Below are positions 1-7,006 of a stretch of 22,707 nt of DNA, one piece after another (within the stretch, counting starts at the first letter, position 1; each line of letters begins with the position of its first letter). The stretch spans positions 1 through 22,707 of the forward strand of contig DGBN01000004.1 in NCBI GenBank assembly GCA_002384815.1, given 5' to 3'. The DNA comes from Oxalobacteraceae bacterium UBA4003 (GTDB lineage Bacteria > Pseudomonadota > Gammaproteobacteria > Burkholderiales > Burkholderiaceae_D). The position numbers were made by a program, and so were the translations under genes. The notes beneath the pieces are model-generated. The model searched no databases. It saw only the letters and a list, made by a program, of their open reading frames with translations, and was not told where the DNA came from.

Positions 1-111
1 GGTTTTCTTGGTCAGAATATGACGCTTGAAAGCTTGGCCGCGTTTAACGGTTCCACCTGGACGTACACGAAAGCGCTTTTTGGCGCTGCTTTTCGTTTTC
101 ATTTTAGGCAT
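1..111 (-). CDS. rpmI: 50S ribosomal protein L35 (3' end cut by window edge)
   Basis: The first 37 codons of ribosomal protein L35, a small basic protein of the large ribosomal subunit, are present; the family is usually about 65 residues, so the C-terminal part lies outside the window. The visible start reads [14 protein letters not shown], followed by [22 protein letters not shown], the typical lysine/arginine-rich L35 N-terminus. The ATG is at 109-111. It is preceded by AGGA at 123-126, with a rather long 11-base gap, and that AGGA sits in the 3' arm of a hairpin (120-136). It follows infC on the same strand after 162 bases, the usual infC-rpmI-rplT arrangement. In E. coli rpmI translation is controlled by L20, which may be relevant to the leader hairpin here. 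Confidence 0.97.
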
Positions 112-119
112 GACACTAT

Positions 120-136
120 CTGTCCTTTGGGGACAG
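120..136 (-). promoter_or_regulatory. Hairpin covering the rpmI ribosome-binding site
   Basis: On the minus-strand RNA the segment reads CUGUCCCCAAAGGACAG, a 6-bp perfect stem (131-136 with 120-125) with a 5-base loop. The only purine-rich Shine-Dalgarno candidate for rpmI, AGGA at 123-126, lies in the stem and loop edge. Folding would therefore limit ribosome access. A role in autogenous control by a ribosomal protein such as L20 is inference by analogy with E. coli. Confidence 0.5.
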
Positions 137-155
137 CTCCATTTTTAACATGATT

Positions 156-191
156 GCAGGTGGCAGCATTTCGCTACGCTTGGATGCCTGC
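156..191 (-). promoter_or_regulatory. Structured element in the infC-rpmI intergenic RNA
   Basis: The minus-strand RNA can form an outer stem GCAGG (187-191) with CCUGC (156-160) and an inner stem GUAGC (173-177) with GCUGC (163-167) around a GAAAU loop. The inner stem contains a U-G wobble that would be a C-A mismatch on the plus strand, so the fold works only in the direction in which infC-rpmI is transcribed. It lies upstream of the rpmI hairpin. Function unknown; a part of a ribosomal-protein operator is possible. Confidence 0.35.
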
Positions 192-273
192 TCTCACTTG
201 TTATGCAGCGGAATCGAGTCCACTGCTATTTTGTGCAAGCCGCTCGTTGCCGGGCGACTCGTACGAAATTCTA

Positions 274-795
274 TTATTTCTTTTTCTTCGGCGACAGAAC
301 CATGATCATCTGACGACCTTCCATCTTGGGAAACTGCTCAACTTGGCCATATGGTTCCAAATCAGCTTTCAGGCGTTCCAACATGCGGAACCCGATATCC
401 TGATGCGCCATTTCGCGACCGCGGAAACGCAGCGTGATTTTGGTTTTATCACCATCGTCCAGAAATTTGATCAGATTGCGCAGCTTGATGTTGTAATCGC
501 CATCATCGGTGCCAGGCCGGAATTTGACTTCCTTGACCAGAATAACTTTCTGCTTCAGCTTGGCTTCGTGCGCCCTCTTTTGTTCCTGGTATTTGAACTT
601 GCCGTAGTCCATCAGGCGAGCGACTGGCGGTTGCGCAGTTGGCGCAATCTCTACCAGATCGACATTAGCTTCTTCCGCAAGGCGGAAGGCATCTGCCAGA
701 CTAACGATACCAAGTGCCTCATTTTCGACACCACTCAAACGCAATTCAGGCGCTGTAATTTCACCGTTGATCCGATGCGACTTGTCAGTAGCTAT
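274..795 (-). CDS. infC: Translation initiation factor IF-3, probable AUA start
   Basis: IF-3 binds the 30S subunit, prevents premature joining of 50S and proofreads the start codon and initiator tRNA. The product is 173 residues, the normal length. The N-domain begins ATDKSHRINGEITAPELR and contains LVEIAPTAQPPVARLMDYGKF, the well conserved IF-3 signature; the C-domain holds VKFRPGTDDGDYNIK and GREMAHQDIGFRML, and the protein ends in KKKK. No ATG, GTG or suitable TTG precedes the conserved N-terminus in frame. The best start is ATA at 793-795, seven bases after an AGGA in AAAAGGAA; the ATT six bases further upstream is too close to the AGGA, and the in-frame TTG at 742-744 would delete conserved residues. 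A rare start is expected, because IF-3 represses its own mRNA through a non-AUG codon (AUU in E. coli). It lies 59 bases downstream of thrS, as in many proteobacteria. Confidence 0.95.
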   Translation of the reverse strand: MATDKSHRINGEITAPELRLSGVENEALGIVSLADAFRLAEEANVDLVEIAPTAQPPVARLMDYGKFKYQEQKRAHEAKLKQKVILVKEVKFRPGTDDGDYNIKLRNLIKFLDDGDKTKITLRFRGREMAHQDIGFRMLERLKADLEPYGQVEQFPKMEGRQMIMVLSPKKKK

Positions 796-854
796 TGCAA
801 TTTCCTTTTAAAATCAAATAATTAAGCCGTGCTCTTGCGCTATGGGTTACCCCG

Positions 855-2762
855 TTAGGCTTTGGCGTCAATCTCGCTATTGAGACGTTCCACCAATAAA
901 TCGACAGGCATGACACCCAGATCGACATTACCTCGCGCTCGCACGGCCACTGTCCCTGCATCTCGCTCTTTGTCGCCAATAACAATAATGTACGGCAGCT
1001 TCTGAACGGAATGCTCGCGTATTTTATAGGTTATTTTCTCATTACGCAAATCGACATGCACTCTAAACCCTTGTTTCTTCAGGTTTTGTGCAACCGCTTG
1101 TGCGTAGCCGGCCTGGGCATCGGAAATGTTCAGCACGGCAATCTGGATCGGGGCCAGCCATAAAGGCAAGGCGCCGGCGTGGTTTTCGATCAGCATGCCG
1201 ATAAAACGCTCGAAGGAACCGAGAATTGCACGATGCAACATGACCGGAGTCTTCTTGGTGTTGTCTTCCGCAACATATTCCGCGCCCAGACGCGCCGGCA
1301 TCGAGAAATCGACCTGAATTGTGCCGCATTGCCACATGCGGCCGATCGCATCCTTCAGTGTGTATTCGATCTTGGGGCCGTAGAACGCGCCCTCACCTGG
1401 TGAAATTTCATAGGTGCAGCCGGAACGATCCAGTGACGCAATCAATGCAGCTTCAGCCTTGTCCCAAGCCTCATCGGAACCAACACGTTTTTCAGGGCGT
1501 GTTGCCACTTTATAAATAACGTCAGTAAAACCAAAATCACGATATACCTTTTGCAACAATGCAGTGAAGGCGACACACTCATCCAGAATCTGGTCTTCGG
1601 TACAGAAAATATGACCATCGTCCTGCGTAAAGCCGCGCACGCGCATCATGCCATGCAGTGAACCGGATGGTTCATTGCGGTGACACTGACCGAATTCGCC
1701 ATAACGCAATGGCAGTTCGCGATACGAGCGCAGATCCGAAGCAAAAATCTGTACGTGACCCGGGCAGTTCATAGGCTTCAATGCATACGAGCGGTTTTCC
1801 GACTCGGTCGTGAACATGTTCTCTTTGTAGTTTTCCCAGTGGCCGGATTTTTCCCACAGGCTGCGATCGAGAATCTGCGGCGCCTTTACTTCCTGGTAAC
1901 CATTGTCCTGATAAACACGGCGCATGTATTGCTCGACCTGCTGCCAGACTGTCCAGCCTTTTGGATGCCAGAAAATCAAGCCTGGCGCTTCTTCCTGAAA
2001 ATGAAACAGATCCAGCGCACGACCAAGTTTGCGGTGATCGCGCTTCTCGGCTTCTTCCAGCATGTGCAGATAGGCTTCCTGCTCCTCCTTCTTCGCCCAT
2101 GCGGTGCCGTAGATACGCTGCAGCATTTCATTCCTGGAATCGCCACGCCAGTAGGCACCTGCCAGCTTCATCAGCTTGAATACCTTCAGCTTGCCGGTCG
2201 ACGGTACGTGCGGCCCGCGGCACAGATCGGTGAACTTGCCTTCGGTGTACAGCGAGACTTCCTGATCAGCCGGGATGGATTCTATGATTTCAGCCTTGTA
2301 AACCTCGCCTATCGATTTGAAATAGGCGACAGCTTCGTCGCGCGGCATGACTTTGCGAGTAACCGGCTCGTCTTTTTTTGCCAGTTCGGTCATTTTCTTT
2401 TCGATTGCCAGCAAATCTTCCGGCGTGAACGGACGTTTGTACGAGAAATCGTAGTAGAAGCCGCTATCGATCACGGGACCGATGGTGACTTGCGCATCGG
2501 GGAACAATTCCTTGACTGCGTACGCCAGCAAATGCGCGGTGGAGTGACGGATCACATCCAGACCTTCAGCATCCTTGTCGGTAATGATGGCCAGATCACT
2601 GTCTTGCTCGATCAGGTACGAGGTGTCGACCACATTGCCATTGACCTTGCCGGCGAGTGCCGCCTTGGCAAGACCAGAGCCGATATTGGCAGCGACTTGC
2701 GCCACGGTGACAGGGGAATCGAATTCGCGTTGCGAACCATCAGGAAGGCGGACTGTAATCAT
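855..2762 (-). CDS. thrS: Threonyl-tRNA synthetase
   Basis: Cytoplasmic class II synthetase that charges tRNA-Thr; 635 residues, full length for the family. The order is an N-terminal TGS domain (about 1-61), the editing domain with H73-x3-H77 and C181-x3-H185, which clears Ser-tRNA-Thr, the catalytic core, and a C-terminal anticodon-binding domain (about 535-635). The zinc ligands of the catalytic site are visible as C333 (in PMNCPGH), H384 (in TQDDGH) and H510. Motif 2 is seen in YGEFGQCHRNEPSG. The ATG at 2760-2762 follows a good GGAGAG with five to six bases of spacing. An in-frame start is clear because MITVRLPDGS is the usual N-terminus. In E. coli the thrS leader is an autogenous operator that mimics tRNA-Thr; I could not draw such a fold here with confidence. 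It heads the thrS-infC-rpmI run and is separated from tRNA-Val by a terminator. Confidence 0.98.
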   Translation of the reverse strand: MITVRLPDGSQREFDSPVTVAQVAANIGSGLAKAALAGKVNGNVVDTSYLIEQDSDLAIITDKDAEGLDVIRHSTAHLLAYAVKELFPDAQVTIGPVIDSGFYYDFSYKRPFTPEDLLAIEKKMTELAKKDEPVTRKVMPRDEAVAYFKSIGEVYKAEIIESIPADQEVSLYTEGKFTDLCRGPHVPSTGKLKVFKLMKLAGAYWRGDSRNEMLQRIYGTAWAKKEEQEAYLHMLEEAEKRDHRKLGRALDLFHFQEEAPGLIFWHPKGWTVWQQVEQYMRRVYQDNGYQEVKAPQILDRSLWEKSGHWENYKENMFTTESENRSYALKPMNCPGHVQIFASDLRSYRELPLRYGEFGQCHRNEPSGSLHGMMRVRGFTQDDGHIFCTEDQILDECVAFTALLQKVYRDFGFTDVIYKVATRPEKRVGSDEAWDKAEAALIASLDRSGCTYEISPGEGAFYGPKIEYTLKDAIGRMWQCGTIQVDFSMPARLGAEYVAEDNTKKTPVMLHRAILGSFERFIGMLIENHAGALPLWLAPIQIAVLNISDAQAGYAQAVAQNLKKQGFRVHVDLRNEKITYKIREHSVQKLPYIIVIGDKERDAGTVAVRARGNVDLGVMPVDLLVERLNSEIDAKA

Positions 2763-2831
2763 TTTGCTCTCCGTTTCAGCGGGGACTTGCTTGCTAACGC
2801 TAGATTAATTGAACGACAAAAAATGCGGACG

Positions 2832-2860
2832 AAAAAAAGCGCGGGCTAGCCGCGCTTTTT
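2832..2860 (-). terminator. Rho-independent terminator between tRNA-Val and thrS
   Basis: A GC-only stem, GCGCGG (2839-2844) with CCGCGC (2850-2855), encloses a GCTAG loop and is flanked by seven As on one side and five Ts on the other, so it can work in both directions. On the minus strand it would end the tRNA-Val transcript just before the thrS leader. This implies that thrS has its own promoter in 2763-2831, where I see no convincing -35/-10 pair. Confidence 0.85.
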
Positions 2861-2981
2861 CAAATGGTAATGACGAAAAAGAACCCGACTTAGCGTCGCT
2901 CGAAAACCAGTGTGGTTGTCGTTCGCGGTGTCATAACCGGGTTTGCCTTTCTCGCTCTTACAGGTTTTACCAATTTTTCGT

Positions 2982-3058
2982 TGGTAGGCACGATTGGACT
3001 CGAACCAACGACCCCTACCATGTCAAGGTAGTGCTCTAACCAGCTGAGCTACGCGCCT
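2982..3058 (-). tRNA. tRNA-Val (anticodon GAC)
   Basis: A 77-nt cloverleaf folds completely on the minus strand. The acceptor stem is AGGCGCG/CGTGCCT with one G-U pair, the D-stem GCTC/GAGC, the anticodon stem CTACC/GGTAG around loop TTGACAT with anticodon GAC, and the T-arm GTTGG TTCGAGT CCAAT; discriminator A and an encoded CCA follow. GAC reads the valine codons GUC and GUU. A perfect TATAAT lies just upstream at 3070-3075, and a terminator follows at 2832-2860, so the gene looks like an independent unit between relA and thrS. Confidence 0.97.
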
Positions 3059-3069
3059 AAAGAAGCGAA

Positions 3070-3075
3070 ATTATA
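3070..3075 (-). promoter_or_regulatory. -10 box of the tRNA-Val promoter
   Basis: TATAAT, a perfect consensus -10 hexamer on the minus strand, ends 11 bases before the mature tRNA 5' end, the usual spacing for a tRNA gene with a short leader. The -35 region 17 bases upstream has no good match to TTGACA, so the call rests on the -10 box and its position. The rest of the gap 3076-3197 shows no clear relA terminator. Confidence 0.6.
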
Positions 3076-3197
3076 GCGATAAATTATCTACTTAGCTAGT
3101 GCTTGTGTGAACTTGTTTGAAAAATCCCTGTGCGGCACTCTTTATCGTGCAGACGCGGCAACGCATTCGTCCCTTATGCGCCCTCACTTTACCGGCA

Positions 3198-5483
3198 TCA
3201 ATGACGTCTGGCTTCCAGCACGCCCTTGACTTCACGGATGACAGCCAGCGCTTTCTGTAATTGCGCAGTAGCAGCGATTTCCGCCGTAAACGCCATGCGT
3301 GCCTGCCCCTTCACGCTTTGCGTGCTGACGCCTATCACATTGATTTTTTCACGCAGGAAAATATCAGAAATATCGCGTAACAAGCCTTGCCGGTCGCTGG
3401 CCAGCACGAAAATATCAACCGGATACACGGTTGCCGATTCTGTTTTCCCCCACGCCGTTTGCACTACGCGTTCGGGCGCCTTGTGACGCATTTCGACAAA
3501 ATTCTTGCAGTCAGCACGATGGATAGACACACCTTTGCCACGCGTGACAAAGCCGACTATCTCATCCGGCGGTGCCGGTTTGCAGCACTTGGCCAGTTGC
3601 GTCATCAAGCCATCGGTTCCGACCACCAGCACACCGGACTTGGCGCCGTGCACAACGCTGGAGGCACGACTCTTGCGCGGAATGACCACATCTTCCAGCT
3701 CGGCCTGCGCGGCAGCGCTTGCTTCGTCGCCACGCAAAGCCTGCTCCACTGTGCGCAAACTGAACTCATCCTTGCCTACCGCCAGGAACAAATCATCAAG
3801 TTTGGAAAAATCCAGTTTATGTGCGAGTTCTTCCAGGTTGACGGCTGTCTTGCCTTCGCGCTGCAGGGTTTTTTCAATCAGCGCACGTCCGCTGGACAGC
3901 GTCTCCTGCTGATCGATTGCATTGAACCAGGCACGTACCTTGGCGCGTGTACGCGAGCTCGCAGCATAGCCGGGCGAAAGCCAGTCGCGCGACGGGCCGA
4001 CTGTACCTGTCACAGCACTGGCGCCTTTGGCGGTAATGATGTCGACGGTCTGGCCATTTTTCAGTACGGTATTGAGCGGAACCAGCATACCGTCTACGCG
4101 TGCACCACGGCAACGATGACCGACATCGCTATGCAAGTGGTAGGCAAAATCGATAGGCGTGGCACCGTTCGGCAACTCGATCACACGTGCCTGCGGCGTC
4201 AACACGTAAATACGATCATCCAGCGTGGCTGACTTGAGTTTTTCTACCCAGTCACGATGCACGTCTTCCTGCCCGACAACGGTATCGACGACTTCGCTTT
4301 TCCATGCCAGCAATTGCCGCAACCAGGCAATTTTCTCATCATACTTTTGCCCGGAAAAATTCGAACCACCCGCTTCCTTGTAGCGCCAATGCGCAGCCAC
4401 GCCGTATTCGGCGAAGTCGTGCATATCGTTGGTACGTACCTGTACTTCCAGTGGACGACCATCTTCTGCCATGACGATCGTATGTAGCGATTGATAACCA
4501 TTGGACTTGGGGCGCGAGATGTAATCGTCGAACTCCGACGGTATCGGCGTCCAGATGTTGTGCACGATACCGAGCACCGTATAGCAATTTTTCACATCTT
4601 CGACGATCACGCGGAATGCACGTACATCGTATAAATCCGAAAACTCGATTTCCTTGCCGCGCAGCTTGCTCCAGATACTGAAGATGTGTTTCGGCCGACC
4701 GAAAACTTCAGCCTTGATGCCGGCCACGGCCATTTCCGACTGCAGACGCTTGATCGAATTTTCAACGAAGGCTTCACGTTCGACGCGTTTTTCTTCCAGT
4801 AGCGATGCAATGCGCCGGTACGCTTCAGGTTCGAGGAAGCGAAACGATAAATCTTCCAGCTCCCATTTCAATTGCCAGATACCGAGCCGGTTTGCCAGCG
4901 GTGCATACAAGTCGAAAGTCTCGCGCGCATATTGCCGCGAACGTTCATTCATCAACTTGTTGTCGGCGAAGTAGCGCAGCGTTGTGACACGCGTACCGAG
5001 ACGCACCAGTACCACACGCATATCGCTGGCCATGGCCAGTAACATCTTGCGCAATACTTCCAGTTGCGCCGCCGCTTCCTGTGCCGCGTTCTTGCTGCGC
5101 GCTGCTTCATGCTGTATGAAAGTGGCTTCATGCAAACGCATCAACTGACGCACTCCCGCCACCAGATCGCTGACCTCTTTGCCGAATCGCTCTTCTATTT
5201 TCTTGGCGGCTGCCGGTGCGATCATTTCCAGTTCGAACAGTAAAGCGGCAATTCGCGTATCGGCATCTGTTTCCAGTTCGGATAAAACGGTCGCCACGCC
5301 TTGCGCAAACTCGAAGGCATCCTGCTCGCTTTCGAACGCTCCCTGTCCTGCAGAAACGGTCTTGCCGGTATAAAACGGCTTTACAAGTGCAAGCGCATCC
5401 ATCACGCGGGCGCTATCGTGTTCTGTCAAGCCGGAACGAAGCAACGCAGGTACGTCGCTCTGTGTTGATGCTAAAGAAACCAT
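3198..5483 (-). CDS. relA: (p)ppGpp synthetase RelA (GTP pyrophosphokinase)
   Basis: Ribosome-associated enzyme that makes (p)ppGpp from ATP and GTP/GDP when uncharged tRNA occupies the A-site. With the ATG at 5481-5483 it is 761 residues. Domains in order: a degenerate HD hydrolase domain (AALLFELEMIAP at about 79-90, where bifunctional SpoT proteins have the metal-binding His-Asp), the synthetase domain (about 210-370) with EFDD at 317-320, the acidic signature of RelA-type mono-functional enzymes as opposed to RXKD of SpoT, and the conserved SNGYQSLHT. Then come a TGS domain (about 422-486), a helical region, a zinc-finger/conserved-cysteine region with CC at 633-634, H655 and C659, and a C-terminal ACT domain (about 690-755). 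A TTG at 5511-5513 is in frame but would overlap the upstream ridA-like gene; the ATG is seven bases after that gene's stop. The two genes are probably co-transcribed. Confidence 0.95.
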   Translation of the reverse strand: MVSLASTQSDVPALLRSGLTEHDSARVMDALALVKPFYTGKTVSAGQGAFESEQDAFEFAQGVATVLSELETDADTRIAALLFELEMIAPAAAKKIEERFGKEVSDLVAGVRQLMRLHEATFIQHEAARSKNAAQEAAAQLEVLRKMLLAMASDMRVVLVRLGTRVTTLRYFADNKLMNERSRQYARETFDLYAPLANRLGIWQLKWELEDLSFRFLEPEAYRRIASLLEEKRVEREAFVENSIKRLQSEMAVAGIKAEVFGRPKHIFSIWSKLRGKEIEFSDLYDVRAFRVIVEDVKNCYTVLGIVHNIWTPIPSEFDDYISRPKSNGYQSLHTIVMAEDGRPLEVQVRTNDMHDFAEYGVAAHWRYKEAGGSNFSGQKYDEKIAWLRQLLAWKSEVVDTVVGQEDVHRDWVEKLKSATLDDRIYVLTPQARVIELPNGATPIDFAYHLHSDVGHRCRGARVDGMLVPLNTVLKNGQTVDIITAKGASAVTGTVGPSRDWLSPGYAASSRTRAKVRAWFNAIDQQETLSSGRALIEKTLQREGKTAVNLEELAHKLDFSKLDDLFLAVGKDEFSLRTVEQALRGDEASAAAQAELEDVVIPRKSRASSVVHGAKSGVLVVGTDGLMTQLAKCCKPAPPDEIVGFVTRGKGVSIHRADCKNFVEMRHKAPERVVQTAWGKTESATVYPVDIFVLASDRQGLLRDISDIFLREKINVIGVSTQSVKGQARMAFTAEIAATAQLQKALAVIREVKGVLEARRH

Positions 5484-5490
5484 TACCAGC

Positions 5491-5841
5491 CTAGGAAGAT
5501 GCTGCAACCACAATTATTTCAATCAGGCGCCGCGAATCGGGAAACTGCACGGCAACCGTTGCTCTGGGCGGCGCATGTCCTTCCGGCACCCACTCATTCC
5601 ATGCTGCATTCATGCCGTCGAAGTCATTGATGTCGGCAATAAATATCTGGCACGAAAGAATGCGGGTTTTATCGCTGCCGGCTTCCGCCAGCAGACGATC
5701 GACATGCCCCAGCACTTCGCGTGTCTGACCCAGAATGTTCTGCGTCGTATCTTCTGCAATCTGTCCTGCCAAGTATACCGTGCCATTGTGTATGGCAACT
5801 TCCGATAGCGTATCGCCTATATGCAAACGTGTGATGTTCAT
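5491..5841 (-). CDS. RidA-family protein, YoaB-like
   Basis: A 116-residue single-domain protein of the RidA (YjgF/YER057c/UK114) superfamily. It matches the YoaB-type pattern: an N-terminal VAIHNGTVYLAGQIAEDT, the middle ILSCQIFIADINDFDGMNAAW, and the C-terminal GHAPPRATV followed by LIEIIVVA. The arginine in PPRATV (R93), needed by deaminating members of the family to bind the substrate carboxylate, is kept, so enamine/imine deaminase activity is possible. Family members hydrolyse reactive enamines made by PLP enzymes, but the substrate of this subgroup is not known to me. No Shine-Dalgarno precedes the ATG at 5839-5841. A TATACT lies eight bases before it, which might mean a leaderless transcript. 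It sits 32 bases after the alpha/beta hydrolase and seven bases before relA. Confidence 0.9.
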   Translation of the reverse strand: MNITRLHIGDTLSEVAIHNGTVYLAGQIAEDTTQNILGQTREVLGHVDRLLAEAGSDKTRILSCQIFIADINDFDGMNAAWNEWVPEGHAPPRATVAVQFPDSRRLIEIIVVAASS

Positions 5842-5873
5842 GCTGTTTCAGTATAAAAATCCGGCTGCAAACA

Positions 5874-6734
5874 TCAGCCCAGGAAAAAACCTTTTGCGAT
5901 CGCAATCTGCGCTTCGCTCAAGAAAGTCGGTGCATGACCAACCCCTGCCAACTCCACCACCCTGGCCTTCGGGCCGCGCTGCGACATCGCCTGCGCCGTT
6001 TCCGGCGACAACAAATCGGAATCGGCACCGCGCACCAGTAAAACAGGGCAGGTAATGGCATCGTAGGCGGTCCACAAGCGCTGCTCATCCAGTCGCGCGC
6101 TTTCCGCAGTCGCTTGCCGGAAGGGCATCGCCAATCCCGGATCATAGACGAATACCCATTGTCCCTGCTCATTCTGACGCATCACATCCGCCGCCAGCTT
6201 GCGCCATTGTTCATCACTATGTGCGCCGAACGACAGCGAAATCGCGCGCACGTATTGCCAAGCCTCATCGAAGCTGGCAAAGCGCAGGTCCTGCCCTACA
6301 TACTCGCCTATGCGTGCCAGCGCTTCCGCATCGATAGTAGGGCCGATGTCGTTGAGCAGCAATTTACGTATCGGCGTATCCGGTAACGATGCCAGCGCCA
6401 TACCAATCACGCCGCCCATCGAAGTGCCGAACCAGTGCACGGACTCCACTTCCAAGCGCGCAATCAGCATCACCATGTCGCTGACGTATTGCGGTACTTG
6501 ATAATATTGCGGATCGCGCAAATGTCCCGAGCGCCCGCGTCCAACCACATCGGGACAGATCACGCGGTAATCACGCGACAGCGCTTGCGCCAATGCATCG
6601 AAATCATCCGATACCCGCGTCAGGCCATGCACGCAGATCAATACTTTCGCATTGGCAGGATCGCCCCATTCCTTGTATGCCATTTGGTGCAGGCCGGCAG
6701 GAGAAAGACACTGAACAGTTTTGATTTGAGTCAT
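5874..6734 (-). CDS. Alpha/beta-fold hydrolase
   Basis: A 286-residue soluble alpha/beta hydrolase of unknown substrate. Visible elements are the oxyanion-hole strand LICVHGLTR (about 32-40), the PDVVGRGRSG loop (61-70), the nucleophile elbow FGTSMGG with S105, the acid D238 or D240 in RGADSDLLS, and the catalytic H267 in GVGHAPTF. The triad is therefore complete. The start chosen is the ATG at 6732-6734, giving MTQIKTVQCLSPAGLHQMAY; the frame stays open for another 85 codons upstream but that stretch has no hydrolase-like sequence. There is no obvious Shine-Dalgarno. A possible promoter (TTGCAG at 6806-6811, 16 bases, TAAGAT at 6784-6789) lies upstream. Esterase, lactonase or C-C hydrolase activities are all possible. 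Confidence 0.88.
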   Translation of the reverse strand: MTQIKTVQCLSPAGLHQMAYKEWGDPANAKVLICVHGLTRVSDDFDALAQALSRDYRVICPDVVGRGRSGHLRDPQYYQVPQYVSDMVMLIARLEVESVHWFGTSMGGVIGMALASLPDTPIRKLLLNDIGPTIDAEALARIGEYVGQDLRFASFDEAWQYVRAISLSFGAHSDEQWRKLAADVMRQNEQGQWVFVYDPGLAMPFRQATAESARLDEQRLWTAYDAITCPVLLVRGADSDLLSPETAQAMSQRGPKARVVELAGVGHAPTFLSEAQIAIAKGFFLG

Positions 6735-7006
6735 GACAATCGAAATGAAATGTATGCGGTATTTTACGACTCTTGCGCCTGAAATCTTAGCAAAGATCCC
6801 GGCATCTGCAATCTCAGGCTGAAACGCCCATCTGCAAAACACTACTCCGAGCGGTAAAGCAGCATTGATGAGCAGCACCACTTCCGGCATGGATTGCGTA
6901 CGCACTGGCGCAGCAAAACTGCGCATATCGTGCCCAACGGTTTCGGCGATGCAAATAAAATCGCCGCGCTGCCCGGTATGCTGCGGCAAACCTGAAGTGT
7001 AAAAAC
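6735..7006. other. Intergenic stretch between SDR and hydrolase genes
   Basis: These 272 bases hold no gene that I recognise. On the minus strand the hydrolase frame is open through almost all of it, but the conceptual peptide resembles nothing I know. A candidate promoter sits at 6784-6811. No terminator with a T-run follows the SDR stop at 7007. Confidence 0.4.
6784..6811 (-). promoter_or_regulatory. Candidate sigma-70 promoter for the hydrolase
   Basis: On the minus strand TTGCAG (6806-6811) and TAAGAT (6784-6789) are separated by 16 bases, each matching four of six consensus positions. They lie about 50 bases before the hydrolase ATG. Such weak matches arise by chance, so this is only a candidate. 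Confidence 0.3.

Noticed and set aside
1680..2849. Plus-strand open frame (389 codons) opposite thrS
   Set aside because: Antisense to thrS with no domain; composition fits a codon-reversal shadow.
2864..2981. Large stem AACCCG/CGGGTT followed by Ts as a second tRNA-Val terminator
   Set aside because: The loop would exceed 50 bases, which is unlike an intrinsic terminator, and a far better one lies just downstream.
5484..5513. TTG start giving RelA ten more residues
   Set aside because: It would overlap the preceding RidA-like gene and the added residues are not conserved; the ATG at 5481-5483 is better placed.
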